35,492 bases of DNA from Amantichitinum ursilacus (GCF_001294205.1 NZ_LAQT01000012.1:1-35492); one strand, 5' to 3'; shown: positions 8,650 through 17,709, counted from the stretch's first letter. Notes: generated by a model not told the origin, from the letters alone. A program made the numbers and translations.

Positions 8650-8955
8650 TTAAACGCGCGCCAGCACAAGTTCCAGATCGCGGTCCAGCGCTTCCGCCGC
8701 GGCGATGGTGCGCGACAAGCCGACCCGGGCTGTGCCGTTGGTGGTAGCTGCCATCTGATGTTGATGCGTACGCGCCACATCCAGTGCCACGACGCGCATG
8801 GCCAATAACTGGTTCAGATTGTTGGCAATCAACAATTCAGCCAGTTCCAGTTCGTATTGCGTCGAACCCGGGTCGTACCACGCGCTGACGACCTCTGCCG
8901 CATCGCGTTTGAGTTTGCGCAGTACTTCATGAATATGATCAATTTCGCGGCTCAT
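8650..8955 (-). CDS. Hypothetical 101-residue protein
   Basis: I do not recognise this protein. The frame is open 22 codons further upstream, but the ATG giving MSREIDHIHEVLRK has an upstream GGGAAA and begins at a well-formed amphipathic helix, so I chose it. The product is mostly helical and acidic, has no signal peptide or membrane segment, and ends in ALDRDLELVLARV. It faces efeB across a bidirectional terminator, and the end of the diguanylate cyclase gene lies 260 bp upstream on the same strand. No function can be assigned. Confidence 0.6.
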   Translation of the reverse strand: MSREIDHIHEVLRKLKRDAAEVVSAWYDPGSTQYELELAELLIANNLNQLLAMRVVALDVARTHQHQMAATTNGTARVGLSRTIAAAEALDRDLELVLARV

Positions 8956-9215
8956 GCTTTTTTTCCCGTAATTGCAGTGGCGTGTCGATATTCGCCAGGC
9001 GGATAAACCGCTTTTCTGCACGACGATTGTGCGGCGCTTGGCTTACGGGCTCAACCAGGAGATTTACGGGGTTCTGGCCTGACTGACGCATCCGCCGCCA
9101 CCGGGCGGACCCATGTCGCGTAGCTTCAAGCTTGCCTTGCGCGCCACGCGGCCGCTGTCAGCCACTTGCGCGATGCAACGTAGGGTGCGGGCATCGCTGC
9201 CGCCGTTAATTAGAA

Positions 9216-11783
9216 TCAGTGATCAATCTCGGTGGCGGCGATCAGATCCATTTTCACCACATTGCGGCCGTGGGCTTTGGCGTGATACAGCGCCTGGTCG
9301 GCGCGGCGCAAGGCATCGTCAATGCGGCTCTCGTACGCCTGCCACGTCGCCACGCCGATGCTCACGGTCAGATTGAAGCGCGCATGCTCAAATTCAACCG
9401 TATTGGCGCAGATCGCCACGCGCACGCGCTCGGCGACATTCAGGGCCAGCGCGGCCGGGGTATCGGGCAACAGCACCACGATTTCTTCACCACCAAAGCG
9501 CGCCACGATATCGCCGGGCCGCACACAGCTGCGCAGCACATCAGCGGTAACGCGCAACGCCTCATCGCCGGCGGCGTGGCCGTAGGTATCGTTGATCGGC
9601 TTGAAGTGATCGATATCCACCATCAGCACCGCCAGCGACTGACTGGCATTGCGCGCGCGCTCAATATGCTCGGTGGCGGTCAGCATCAGATGGCGGCGGT
9701 TGTGCAGGCCAGTGAGCGCATCGAGGCTGGCATGGCGTTCCAGCTCGGCTTGCGCTTCCACCAGCTTGTGATGCGACACGCTCAACATGCGGTAGTTAAG
9801 CGCATTGCCCAATGCAATCGCGCTATAGGCGGCGATATTGCGAAACACCAGTCGTTCCAGCTCGCCGTAGGCATGCGGCCGCGCCGACTGGATCGAGATC
9901 ACACCCAGCAAACGCGTACCCACCATCAGCGGGCCAAACAGACTGCTATACATATGGCGCGTGCCGGGGATATGGGTGGCGCTGACCTGACCAGGTTCGG
10001 TTTCCACCAGAATCTCGTGGCCTTCGCGCGCCGCGCGTGCGCTGTTGGCGGCGGGGTCATCCAGCGGCACATCGCGACCCATGGTGACGGCGTTGCCGCC
10101 TTCCAGCGTGTAGGTCGGCACCAGCACATCGTCTTGCAATAACCACACGCGCAGGCCTGCCACATCCAGCATGGCGCCGGCGTGGCGCGCCAGCGTGTCA
10201 AAAATATCCTGCGGGTCCAGCGTGGCGGTAATTTCCTGGCCGATGCGGCCCAGGCTTTCCAGTATGCCCAGTCGTTTGCGTTCGGTAGCCAGCAACTGGC
10301 GTTGATGTTCGGCCTCGATGCGCGCGGTTTCGGCTTCATGCCGGGCCGAGGTGGCGGCAATCTGCCGCGTGGCGCGGCGCGTGTTTTCTTCGTTCAGCGC
10401 GGCGATGCGCATGCGCTCGTAGCGCAACGATTCGGCAATAGAGCCCGCTTGCTCCCATGCCTCGGCATAGATCTTGAGCAAGTCATCTTCGGGCGACCAT
10501 TGCGGCACATGGCATTGGGTTTGCCACAGCTCGTCCAGATAATGCAGCGCGGGCGTCGGCGCCTGCATCTCGGGTGGGCCGGGCAGGTCGGGGTTCTGCA
10601 CCAGAATGCGCGCGATGGCCATGCGTGCCATCTGGTTGGTGATGTGGTCAAAGCCTTCGCTGTCTTGCGCCACCTGATGCGCCATCGCCAGCGCGCTGGC
10701 GCCTTGTCCTAGCGCCGACAAACAACATGCCAGCCCGACGCGGATGCGGCCCAGCAATTCGGGCTGATTGCCTTCCTCGGCCGCCAGCCTGGCTTCTTCG
10801 AATTCGGCGTGCGCTTCTTCAGGCAAATCCAGCCGTAACGTGACTTCGGCCAGAAAGGTCACCACCGCCACAAAGATGCGCGAGCGGTTCATGGGCAGCA
10901 GCCACTGCCGGGCTTCCAGCGCGGCGGTGCGCGCGGCGTCAAAGCGGCCCAGCGCGTTATACACATCGCCCAGACTATATAAACAGCCGCCCATGGCCTG
11001 CGGCCAGCCGCGCGGCCGCGCGTGGGTGAGGGCGCGTTCCACGCACAAGGCCTGGGTTTCAAAGTCGCCCAGATTACCCATGCCGCCACCGGCGTTGACG
11101 ATGCACGAAATCATCATGCGCATCAGGCCGGCGTCTTGCAGATAGCGCTCGCCTTCTTCAAAGGCCATGTGCGCTTCAACGTAATCGCCCGACAGAAAAT
11201 CAAATTGCGCGCGTGCGTAGCAAATCAGGCCGCACAGCGCGGGGTCTTCCGGGTATTGCGCCCACGCGTCCTGGCTGGCGTGGGCCAGCATGGGCGCGTT
11301 GCCGCTAAAACAATGGTCTACCGCTTGCCAGACATCGCAGGCCAGCACGCGATACGGTTCACGCGCGCGACGGTAATAACGTTGTGCCTCGGCCAGCGCG
11401 TGTTCGCGCCGTTCGATTTGAGATTGGTCATGCGCCAGCCGCGACCCCAACAGCCAGGTATCGCCCTGGCCTTCTTCATCTTCGGCCGCCACAAAGCCAG
11501 CGGTGGCGACGGTCAGTTGATACTCGGCTTCGGCAAAATCGGCGGTCAGCCAGGCCAGCTCCGCACGGATCAGCGCGGCGCGTGCATGCATACTGGATTG
11601 CGACGGGTCGTAGGCTTCGTGCAGCGTGTTTTCCAGCTGCGCCAACAGCCGCATCGCCAGTTGCGGCTCTTCCTGCCGGACGTGCCAGGCCAGCTCCAGC
11701 AGCGCCGCGGGGGCGGGCTCTTTAGCGGCGAGCGTCTCGGCGCGTAATGCCAGAACTTGTGCGCGGGGCGCGTACAGTTTCAT
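9216..11783 (-). CDS. Diguanylate cyclase with helical (TPR-like) N-terminus and GAF domain
   Basis: An 855-residue cytoplasmic c-di-GMP synthase. Residues 1 to about 470 are alpha-helical repeats of TPR/MalT-like character (for example ARAQFDFLSGDYVEAHMAFEEGE and GDVYNALGRFDAARTAAL, each quoted only partly typical of TPR). A coiled coil (about 470-520) leads to a GAF domain (about 520-660) and a GGDEF domain from about 688 (DALTGLHNRRHL). The active-site motif is intact as GGEEI at 764-768. RPGD at 755-758 sits five residues before it, which is the RxxD inhibitory site, so product feedback is expected. The layout suggests a signal sensed through protein contacts (repeats) or small molecules (GAF). 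No TM segment is visible. It stands alone. Confidence 0.92.
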   Translation of the reverse strand: MKLYAPRAQVLALRAETLAAKEPAPAALLELAWHVRQEEPQLAMRLLAQLENTLHEAYDPSQSSMHARAALIRAELAWLTADFAEAEYQLTVATAGFVAAEDEEGQGDTWLLGSRLAHDQSQIERREHALAEAQRYYRRAREPYRVLACDVWQAVDHCFSGNAPMLAHASQDAWAQYPEDPALCGLICYARAQFDFLSGDYVEAHMAFEEGERYLQDAGLMRMMISCIVNAGGGMGNLGDFETQALCVERALTHARPRGWPQAMGGCLYSLGDVYNALGRFDAARTAALEARQWLLPMNRSRIFVAVVTFLAEVTLRLDLPEEAHAEFEEARLAAEEGNQPELLGRIRVGLACCLSALGQGASALAMAHQVAQDSEGFDHITNQMARMAIARILVQNPDLPGPPEMQAPTPALHYLDELWQTQCHVPQWSPEDDLLKIYAEAWEQAGSIAESLRYERMRIAALNEENTRRATRQIAATSARHEAETARIEAEHQRQLLATERKRLGILESLGRIGQEITATLDPQDIFDTLARHAGAMLDVAGLRVWLLQDDVLVPTYTLEGGNAVTMGRDVPLDDPAANSARAAREGHEILVETEPGQVSATHIPGTRHMYSSLFGPLMVGTRLLGVISIQSARPHAYGELERLVFRNIAAYSAIALGNALNYRMLSVSHHKLVEAQAELERHASLDALTGLHNRRHLMLTATEHIERARNASQSLAVLMVDIDHFKPINDTYGHAAGDEALRVTADVLRSCVRPGDIVARFGGEEIVVLLPDTPAALALNVAERVRVAICANTVEFEHARFNLTVSIGVATWQAYESRIDDALRRADQALYHAKAHGRNVVKMDLIAATEIDH

Positions 11784-12290
11784 GGCGGCTACACGCTCGG
11801 GCGCAAGGCAGTAACAACAAGACCGGACTTGATGGAATCGCTCCTGGCGTATCGATAGATAAAACGGCTTAAAGCACTGTAATCAGGCGTTAATTGCGCG
11901 CCCCAGCGCGGTTGGTGGGGCGACCAATACATGCACGACGCTCCGCAAAACACGGCTGGATGGCGGCTATTTTCACTCATTCTGAGAAACCAGCAACTAC
12001 TGAATGCTGCAAACGCAAAAACGGCGTGCCGTATCGCTTTGTATCTGCCGACACGTCTGCCATCAATGCAGTGTTTATGCGCCATACAGCGTGGCTATCG
12101 TCGGCCCTCGCACGCCGTGTTGCGGTATGAACGGTGGCAAGTGTCGCGTGAACGGCACACCCGGCCGCACCGTTCGGTCAGCCGGGATGCGGTGCTGACA
12201 TACGCCGTGCGGCCAGGGATGTCCCTGACATCTGTTGCTGGCCGATTGCTGGCACCATGCTCCACCCAACTAACAGGTGGTCAGCGCGGC
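11784..12290. other. 507-bp region without a supported gene
   Basis: This lies between the divergent cyclase and EamA genes and should hold both promoters. A reading frame in phase with the EamA gene runs back to 11931, but its extra 120 residues are Arg/His/Cys-rich and precede the first membrane helix, so I treat it as noncoding. One long-range inverted repeat is visible: GAACGGTG (12129-12136) with CACCGTTC (12168-12175). Confidence 0.5.
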
Positions 12291-13226
12291 ATGTGGCAAG
12301 GCATAGGATTGGGCGCACTCACCGGCGCAGTCTGGGGCATGGTGTTTCTGGTGCCGCAATTGCTGCCGGGGTTTACGCCGTTTGAACAGATGGCGGGCCG
12401 CTATGTGCTGTATGGCGTGGTGTCGCTGGCGTTGGTGCTGCCCCGAGCGCGCAGTTATCTGCAGCGGCTGACGCGCGCCGATTACCAGGCGCTGCTGTGG
12501 CTGAGTCTGCTGGGCAATCTGGTTTACTACGTTTGCCTGGCGGCGGGCGTGCAGTTGATCGGCATTGCGCCCACCTCGCTGGTGGTGGGCATGTTGCCGG
12601 TGGTGGTGGCGGTCGTGGGCTCGCTGGGCCATGGCGAGATACCGCTGCGACGTTTGTGCTGGCCATTGCTGGCCATCGTGCTGGGCGTGCTGTGCACCGG
12701 GGCCGATGTACTCACCGGCGCGGGCGGCGCTCACACCACGCTGTGGCAAAAGATCATCGGTTTGCTGGCCGCTGCGGGCGCGCTGTTTAGCTGGAGCGCA
12801 TATGCGTTGGGCAATGCGCGTTATCTGATGCGCCATCCGCGCTGGAGCAGCCATGACTGGTCGCTGCTGACGGGCGTCATCACCGGCGCATTGGCGGCGG
12901 TAGTGGCGCTGGTGCTGTGGTGCTGGCCCAGCGTGGCGCACACCGCGCCCCGAAACTGGGCGTGGTTTTTGTTATTGATGACGCTGGTGGCCATCTTTCC
13001 GTCCATCGTCGGCACCAGTTTATGGAATGCCGCCACGCGCCGTTTGCCCATCACCCTGGGCGGCCAACTGATCGTCTTCGAAACCGTATTCGCCTTGCTC
13101 TATGGCTTTATTTACGAGGCGCGCTGGCCGCATCCATTGGAAATCGTGGCGATGGTGCTGCTGATTGCGGGTGTGCTGGGGTCGTCACTGGTGCATGCGC
13201 GCCACACTTCCGTTACCGCGTCATGA
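12291..13226 (+). CDS. EamA/DMT-family permease
   Basis: A 311-residue inner-membrane protein with about ten hydrophobic helices in two EamA halves, as in drug/metabolite transporters of the RhaT/YdcZ type. I chose the ATG giving MWQGIGLGALTGAVWG: it follows AGGTGG at 12275-12280 with a 10-nt gap and begins in helix 1. A much longer in-frame start is possible but unlikely. EamA-type marks include the C-terminal ETVFALLYGFIYEARWP segment, where members usually have a conserved Glu. The substrate cannot be predicted; amino-acid or metabolite export is common in the superfamily. The neighbouring Lrp regulator is only weak support for an amino-acid link. Confidence 0.85.
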   Translation: MWQGIGLGALTGAVWGMVFLVPQLLPGFTPFEQMAGRYVLYGVVSLALVLPRARSYLQRLTRADYQALLWLSLLGNLVYYVCLAAGVQLIGIAPTSLVVGMLPVVVAVVGSLGHGEIPLRRLCWPLLAIVLGVLCTGADVLTGAGGAHTTLWQKIIGLLAAAGALFSWSAYALGNARYLMRHPRWSSHDWSLLTGVITGALAAVVALVLWCWPSVAHTAPRNWAWFLLLMTLVAIFPSIVGTSLWNAATRRLPITLGGQLIVFETVFALLYGFIYEARWPHPLEIVAMVLLIAGVLGSSLVHARHTSVTAS

Positions 13227-13350
13227 CCGCGGTTTTGCCGTTTTAATGCGCCTTTGCAACGCCCCAGGCCGCGCCGTGCCTTGCTGGCACTGTTCTTGCA
13301 TACCCGTCAATGCGCTGTCTAATGACTTATTCTGGAAAACACTTACATCA

Positions 13351-13365
13351 CAGAATATTGTCCTG
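13351..13365. promoter_or_regulatory. Lrp-box-like site upstream of the Lrp-family gene
   Basis: CAGAATATTGTCCTG fits 13 of 15 positions of the E. coli Lrp consensus YAGHAWATTWTDCTR. It lies about 145 bp upstream of the regulator start in a 281-bp gap, as expected for autoregulation. Confidence 0.5.
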
Positions 13366-13507
13366 GGTTAAGGTGATTTGACAGAAAGTGTGCATGGTTC
13401 AGCGCCGCATCGGCATCATGAGTCGATCAGCGATCGGTGAGGTTTGTAGTGAAGACAAGGCCGGTTTGACCACGTGGTCAGACCTTTTCTCACGGCAAGG
13501 CGTACGC

Positions 13508-14017
13508 ATGAAACTGGATCAGATTGACCTGGCAATTCTGGAAGCGCTGCAGCAAAACGGCCGCATGACCAACGTGGCATTGGCCAGACATGTGGGCCTG
13601 AGCACCACGCCGTGCCTGGAGCGCGTGCGCTCGCTGGAGCAAGCCGGCGTGATCAAGCATTACAACGCCTTGTTGTCGGCCGACAAGGTGGGATTGGGTT
13701 TACTGGTTTTTATCGAAGTGTCGCTGGAGCGCACTTCAGAAAGTGTTTTCGAAGCATTTCGAGATGCGGTGCAAGGCATCCCTGAGATCCAGGAGTGCTT
13801 TATGGTGGCCGGCGGCTTTGACTACCTGTTAAAGATACGCGTACCGGATATGGCGTCTTATCGCTCATTCCTCGGCAAGGTACTTAGCAATATCCCCGGT
13901 ATCCGGGTGACCCACAGTTATACCGTGATGGAAGAAGTGAAAGAATCGGCGTCTTTATCGCTCAGCCATTTGCAGAACAATGGCGCGCCCCACGGGGCTG
14001 ATCGAATAGCCGAATAA
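13508..14017 (+). CDS. lrp: Lrp/AsnC-family regulator, close to leucine-responsive Lrp
   Basis: A 169-residue regulator starting at MKLDQIDLAILEAL, with AAGG seven bases upstream. The frame opens 40 codons earlier, but that part is unlike the family. Residues about 1-60 are the winged helix with the Lrp signature GLSTTPCLERVRSLEQAGVI. The rest is the RAM/AsnC ligand-binding domain with EIQECFMVAGGFDYLLKIRV (start of the segment) and VMEEVKES. Both parts resemble E. coli Lrp in motif and length (164 residues). It sits just upstream of a complete branched-chain amino-acid transporter on the same strand, and Lrp controls liv genes in E. coli. Local control of that operon is therefore likely but not shown. 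BkdR/PutR-type relatives are an alternative. Confidence 0.85.
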   Translation: MKLDQIDLAILEALQQNGRMTNVALARHVGLSTTPCLERVRSLEQAGVIKHYNALLSADKVGLGLLVFIEVSLERTSESVFEAFRDAVQGIPEIQECFMVAGGFDYLLKIRVPDMASYRSFLGKVLSNIPGIRVTHSYTVMEEVKESASLSLSHLQNNGAPHGADRIAE

Positions 14018-14341
14018 ATAAGTCGCGTGCATCGACACACTGCAATACAAGCTGCAGTTAAACAACGAACGTTTTAAATACAAATTGAAGACGTGGTTTA
14101 TTAATAAATTCTGATAAACCCGGTTTATTGGCATTGCCCGCAAAGCGCCAATAAAAACTGAATGCCCTGATGATGGCTGCCGCCATGGTCAGGCGCCGTT
14201 GGCCGGTTTTGCTGGCCAGCGTACAGCGTGGCGGCCCCCGGCTTGCCTGCTGCACCGGAATCCACGCGGAATCCAGGTTCGTACTTGCTTTGAATATTTG
14301 CTCGTAATTAAACCGTGTAACAAAAAATGGAGATCGGCAAA
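14018..14341. promoter_or_regulatory. Leader region of the liv operon with a possible Lrp site
   Basis: This 324-bp gap is AT-rich in its first half. On the minus strand, 14099-14113 reads CAGAATTTATTAATA, which fits about 12 of 15 Lrp-consensus positions. A second AT-rich stretch (TTGAATATTTGCTCG, about 14289-14303) lies near the binding-protein start. No promoter of good quality could be fixed by eye, and no gene is seen. Confidence 0.4.
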
Positions 14342-15439
14342 GTGAAAACCGCAATGAAAAAACTGCTGCCCGTAGCAGCCAGCCTGGTAACCCTGATCAG
14401 CGCATCGGCCTTTGCCGATTATGAAGTTGCAATTGCAGGCCCGATGACGGGCGAATATGCCTCCGCCGGCGAGCAAATCCGCAAAGGCGCCGAAATGGCA
14501 ATTGCCGATATCAATGCCAAAGGCGGCGTGCTGGGCCAGAAACTGAAACTGGAAATTGGCGATGACGCGTGCGATCCGAAACAAGCCGTTTCGGTGGCCA
14601 ACGCGATGGTGAACAAGCACATCGTATTCATGCACGGCCACTGGTGTAGCAGCTCCACCATCCCGGCTTCGGAAATCTACAACGAAGCGCAAATCCCGAT
14701 GGCCACCGTGTCCACCAACCCCAAGGTGACCGAACGCGGCCTGAAGAACATCTTCCGCATCATGGGTCGTGACGACCAGCAGGGCGAAATCGGCGGCAAA
14801 TTTCTCGCCAGCAAATTCGCCAACAAGAAGATTGCCGTAGTGGATGACAAGAGCGCCTACGGCAAGGGCCTGGCCGATGAGATCGCCGAAGGCATGGGCA
14901 GCAAGAAGCCGGTGCTGCGCGAATCGATTACTGCGGGTGAAAAAGATTATTCCGGTCTGGTGTCCAAGCTGAAAGCCGCTGGCGTTGAAGTGATGGCCTA
15001 CGGTGGCTATCACACCGAAGTGGCGCTGATCTTGCGCCAGGCGCAGCAAGCGGGCCTGAAGCTGCAAGTGCTGGGTGGCGATACGCTGTCCAACAACGAA
15101 ATCGTGGGCGCTTCGGGCGGTAATGCCGATGCCGTGATGTTTACCTTTGCGCCGGATTCGCGCAAAAACCCGGAAGCCGCGGATGTGGTCAAGCGCTTCC
15201 GTGACGCCAAGGTAGAACCGGATGGCTACGTGCTGTATGCCTACGCGGCATTCCAGTTGTTCCAGCAAGCCGCCACGCAAGCCAAGACCGTCAAGTACAC
15301 CGATCTGCAGAAAGCACTGGCCGGTGGCACCTTCAATACCGTGGTGGGCAAGCTGTCGTTTGACGCCAAGGGCGATCTGAAGTCGCCGGGCTTTGTGGTT
15401 TACCAATGGAAAGGCAACCAGTACGACGTGCTGAAGTAA
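14342..15439 (+). CDS. livJ: Branched-chain amino-acid periplasmic binding protein (LivJ/LivK type)
   Basis: A 365-residue periplasmic binding protein (type I fold). I chose a GTG start: GGAG at 14329-14332 is nine bases before it. That start yields VKTAMKKLLPVAASL, a normal Sec signal peptide ending ASAFA before DYEVAIAGPMTGEYA. An upstream ATG at 14327 would contain that ribosome site, and an internal ATG at 14354 is also possible. LivJ-like marks are AIAGPMTGEYASAGEQI, the CDPKQAVSVAN segment, and HGHWCSSSTIPAS. It should bind Leu, Ile or Val (or related amino acids) and deliver them to LivHMGF encoded downstream. The next gene is separated by a strong terminator-like hairpin. Confidence 0.93.
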   Translation: MKTAMKKLLPVAASLVTLISASAFADYEVAIAGPMTGEYASAGEQIRKGAEMAIADINAKGGVLGQKLKLEIGDDACDPKQAVSVANAMVNKHIVFMHGHWCSSSTIPASEIYNEAQIPMATVSTNPKVTERGLKNIFRIMGRDDQQGEIGGKFLASKFANKKIAVVDDKSAYGKGLADEIAEGMGSKKPVLRESITAGEKDYSGLVSKLKAAGVEVMAYGGYHTEVALILRQAQQAGLKLQVLGGDTLSNNEIVGASGGNADAVMFTFAPDSRKNPEAADVVKRFRDAKVEPDGYVLYAYAAFQLFQQAATQAKTVKYTDLQKALAGGTFNTVVGKLSFDAKGDLKSPGFVVYQWKGNQYDVLK

Positions 15440-15448
15440 GCGCATGAG

Positions 15449-15483
15449 CGGGGCAGGGCCATGGCGGCCCGCCCCGTTTTTTT
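15449..15483 (+). terminator. Terminator/attenuator between livJ and livH
   Basis: Two stacked stems, GGGCC/GGCCC and CGGGGC/GCCCCG with one bulged A (15449-15476), are followed by seven Ts (15477-15483). Partial read-through would make the binding protein more abundant than the membrane parts, as is common in such operons. Confidence 0.8.
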
Positions 15484-15517
15484 ATCGCGTGTTTAACGTC
15501 TGACTGGAGTGACCCGA

Positions 15518-16432
15518 ATGGGCCAATTTATCCAACAGTTGATCAACGGACTGACGCTGGGCGCGGTCTATGGCTTGATCGCACTGGGATACACGATGGT
15601 GTACGGCATCATCGGCATGATCAATTTCGCCCACGGCGATGTTTATATGGTGAGCGCCATTATGGCGGTCACGTTTATTACGCTGTTGTCGGCGCTGGGC
15701 ATCAGCTCGGTGCCGCTGATGCTGGTGTTGGTGCTGGTGATTGTGATTGCGCTGACTTCGGTGTATGGCTGGACCGTGGAACGCACCGCCTACCGGCCGC
15801 TGCGCAATTCCACCCGGCTGGCCCCGCTGATCTCGGCCATCGGCATGTCGATTTTCTTGCAGAACATGGTGCAGATTACGCAAGGCGCGCGCGTCAAGCC
15901 GGTGCCGACGCTGCTGCCGGGCTCGCTGGAGCTGTTTACCGCCAACGGCTTTACCGTGCACCTGGCGTACACGCAAATCCTGATCGTACTGGTGACGGTG
16001 GCCTTGCTGATTGGCTTTACCGCGCTGATTACGCGCACGTCGTTTGGCCGCCAGCAACGCGCTTGCGAGCAAGACCGCACGATGACGGCGCTGCTGGGCA
16101 TCAATGTTGATCGCACCATTTCGCTGACCTTTATGCTGGGCGCGGCGCTGGCTGCGGTGGCCGGCGTGATGGTGACTGTGTATTACGGCGTGGTCGATTT
16201 CTCGATTGGCTTTGTGGCGGGCATCAAGGCGTTTACCGCAGCGGTGCTCGGTGGCATCGGCTCGCTGCCGGGCGCGATGCTGGGCGGCTTGATCATCGGC
16301 ATGATCGAATCGTTCTGGAGCGCGTATCTGTCGCCGGAATATAAAGATGTCGCCACCTTTGTCATTCTGATTCTGGTGCTGATGTTCCGCCCCAGCGGCC
16401 TGCTCGGCCGTCCTGAAGTGGAGAAAGTCTGA
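15518..16432 (+). CDS. livH: Branched-chain amino-acid ABC transporter permease LivH
   Basis: A 304-residue inner-membrane permease with about eight helices. The ATG at 15518 (MGQFIQQLINGLTLG) has GGAG eight bases upstream; an in-frame GTG at 15509 overlaps that site and is less likely. The C-terminal half carries the LivH segments KAFTAAVLGGIGSLPGAM and LSPEYKDV and ends RPSGLLGRPEVEKV, almost the same as E. coli LivH. It pairs with LivM to form the membrane channel. Its stop overlaps the livM start by one base (TGATG), indicating translational coupling. Confidence 0.95.
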   Translation: MGQFIQQLINGLTLGAVYGLIALGYTMVYGIIGMINFAHGDVYMVSAIMAVTFITLLSALGISSVPLMLVLVLVIVIALTSVYGWTVERTAYRPLRNSTRLAPLISAIGMSIFLQNMVQITQGARVKPVPTLLPGSLELFTANGFTVHLAYTQILIVLVTVALLIGFTALITRTSFGRQQRACEQDRTMTALLGINVDRTISLTFMLGAALAAVAGVMVTVYYGVVDFSIGFVAGIKAFTAAVLGGIGSLPGAMLGGLIIGMIESFWSAYLSPEYKDVATFVILILVLMFRPSGLLGRPEVEKV

Positions 16433-17709
16433 TGGGTCTTTTGATTACTCAACCCAAAGGCGCGGCACAGCGGCTGAAGGATGGCGTCGGCGCGGCCTTG
16501 ATCGCGCTGGTGCTGGGCGTGCCGATGCTGGGCCTGGCCACTGCCGATGTCGGCGGCGCGCTGGCGGTGATTACGCGCTGGCCGTTGCTGGCTGGTTTTG
16601 TGGGCGTGGTGTTTGTGGGGCGGCTGTTTTTTCAGTGGCTGATCGATATTTTCAGTTTGCGCAAAAAGCGGCGCGAACAAGCCAGACCCGCCGTGGCCAA
16701 ATCGCGGCCGTGGCTCACCTGGATTGGTTTTGCCGCGCTCGGTCTGGCGGTGATGTTGCCGATTGCGTTCTCGGGCAACCGTTACGTCATCGACACCGCC
16801 ACCACGGTGCTGATCTACGTGATGTTGGGCTGGGGTTTGAATGTGGTGGTCGGTCTGGCGGGTTTGCTGGATCTGGGCTACGTGGCGTTCTATGCGGTCG
16901 GAGCTTATAGCTATGGCTTGCTGTCGACCCACTTTGGCTGGGGTTTCTGGCAGACGCTGCCGGTGGCGGGCTTGCTGGCCGCCAGCTTTGGTCTGTTGCT
17001 GGGCTGGCCCACGCTGCGTTTGCGCGGTGACTATCTGGCCATCGTGACGCTGGGCTTTGGTGAAATCATCCGGCTGATCCTGCTTAACTGGACCGAGTTT
17101 TCCGGTGGCCCCAATGGCGTTAATTCGATTCCGCGCCCCACCTTCTTTGGCTTGCCGTTCAAACCAGATAGTGATGATGGCGCCACCTTTGCCAGCTTTT
17201 TCCATCTGGAATACTCGCCGGACCACCGGGTGACCTTCTTGTATTACCTGATCCTGGCACTGGCGCTGCTGACCAACCTGTTTGTTTCGCGTTTGCGCAA
17301 GCTGCCGGTGGGTCTGGCGTGGGAAGCGGTGCGCGAGGACGAACTGGCGTGTAAGGCGATGGGGATTAACGTCACCAATATCAAGCTGTCGGCGTTTGCC
17401 ATTGGCGCGATGCTGGGCGGCTTTGCCGGGGTGTTCTTTGCCGCACGCCAGGGCTTTATTTCGCCCGAGAGCTTTGTGTTCTCCGAGTCGGCCACCATCC
17501 TCGCCATCGTGGTGCTGGGCGGCATGGGCAGCCAGTTGGGTGTGGTGATCGCCGCCTTGCTGCTGGTGGTGTTGCCGGAGCTGGGCCGTGATTTCTCGGA
17601 ATACCGCATGTTTTTGTTCGGCGCCGCCATGATTCTGATTATGGTGTGGCGTCCAGGCGGCATTATCGCCAAACGTGAACCGACCTTACGCCTGGGAGCT
17701 GCCGCATGA
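16432..17709 (+). CDS. livM: Branched-chain amino-acid ABC transporter permease LivM
   Basis: A 425-residue permease, the same length as E. coli LivM and longer than many LivM proteins because of an N-terminal extension with extra hydrophobic segments and a basic loop (LRKKRREQARP). The core has GLNVVVGLAGLLDLGYVAFY, LRLRGDYLAIVTLGFGEIIR and FSGGPNGVNSIPRP, hallmark LivM segments. The EAVREDELACKAMGIN loop is the coupling helix that contacts the ATPases. Start ATG overlaps the livH stop, and its stop overlaps the livG start (ATGA), so the operon is tightly coupled. It forms the channel with LivH. Confidence 0.95.
   Translation: MGLLITQPKGAAQRLKDGVGAALIALVLGVPMLGLATADVGGALAVITRWPLLAGFVGVVFVGRLFFQWLIDIFSLRKKRREQARPAVAKSRPWLTWIGFAALGLAVMLPIAFSGNRYVIDTATTVLIYVMLGWGLNVVVGLAGLLDLGYVAFYAVGAYSYGLLSTHFGWGFWQTLPVAGLLAASFGLLLGWPTLRLRGDYLAIVTLGFGEIIRLILLNWTEFSGGPNGVNSIPRPTFFGLPFKPDSDDGATFASFFHLEYSPDHRVTFLYYLILALALLTNLFVSRLRKLPVGLAWEAVREDELACKAMGINVTNIKLSAFAIGAMLGGFAGVFFAARQGFISPESFVFSESATILAIVVLGGMGSQLGVVIAALLLVVLPELGRDFSEYRMFLFGAAMILIMVWRPGGIIAKREPTLRLGAAA

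Noticed and set aside
11931-12290. N-terminal extension of the first EamA permease
   Set aside because: Soluble Arg/His/Cys-rich sequence before helix 1, no ribosome site at 11931, good ribosome site before 12291.
14285-14313. TTGCTT-17-ATTAAA as the promoter of the liv operon
   Set aside because: Both boxes match too poorly to call, and the -10 would leave a very short leader overlapping the ribosome site region.
14189-15445. 418-residue minus-strand frame opposite the binding-protein gene
   Set aside because: Shadow frame; the plus strand shows a signal peptide and LivJ motifs.
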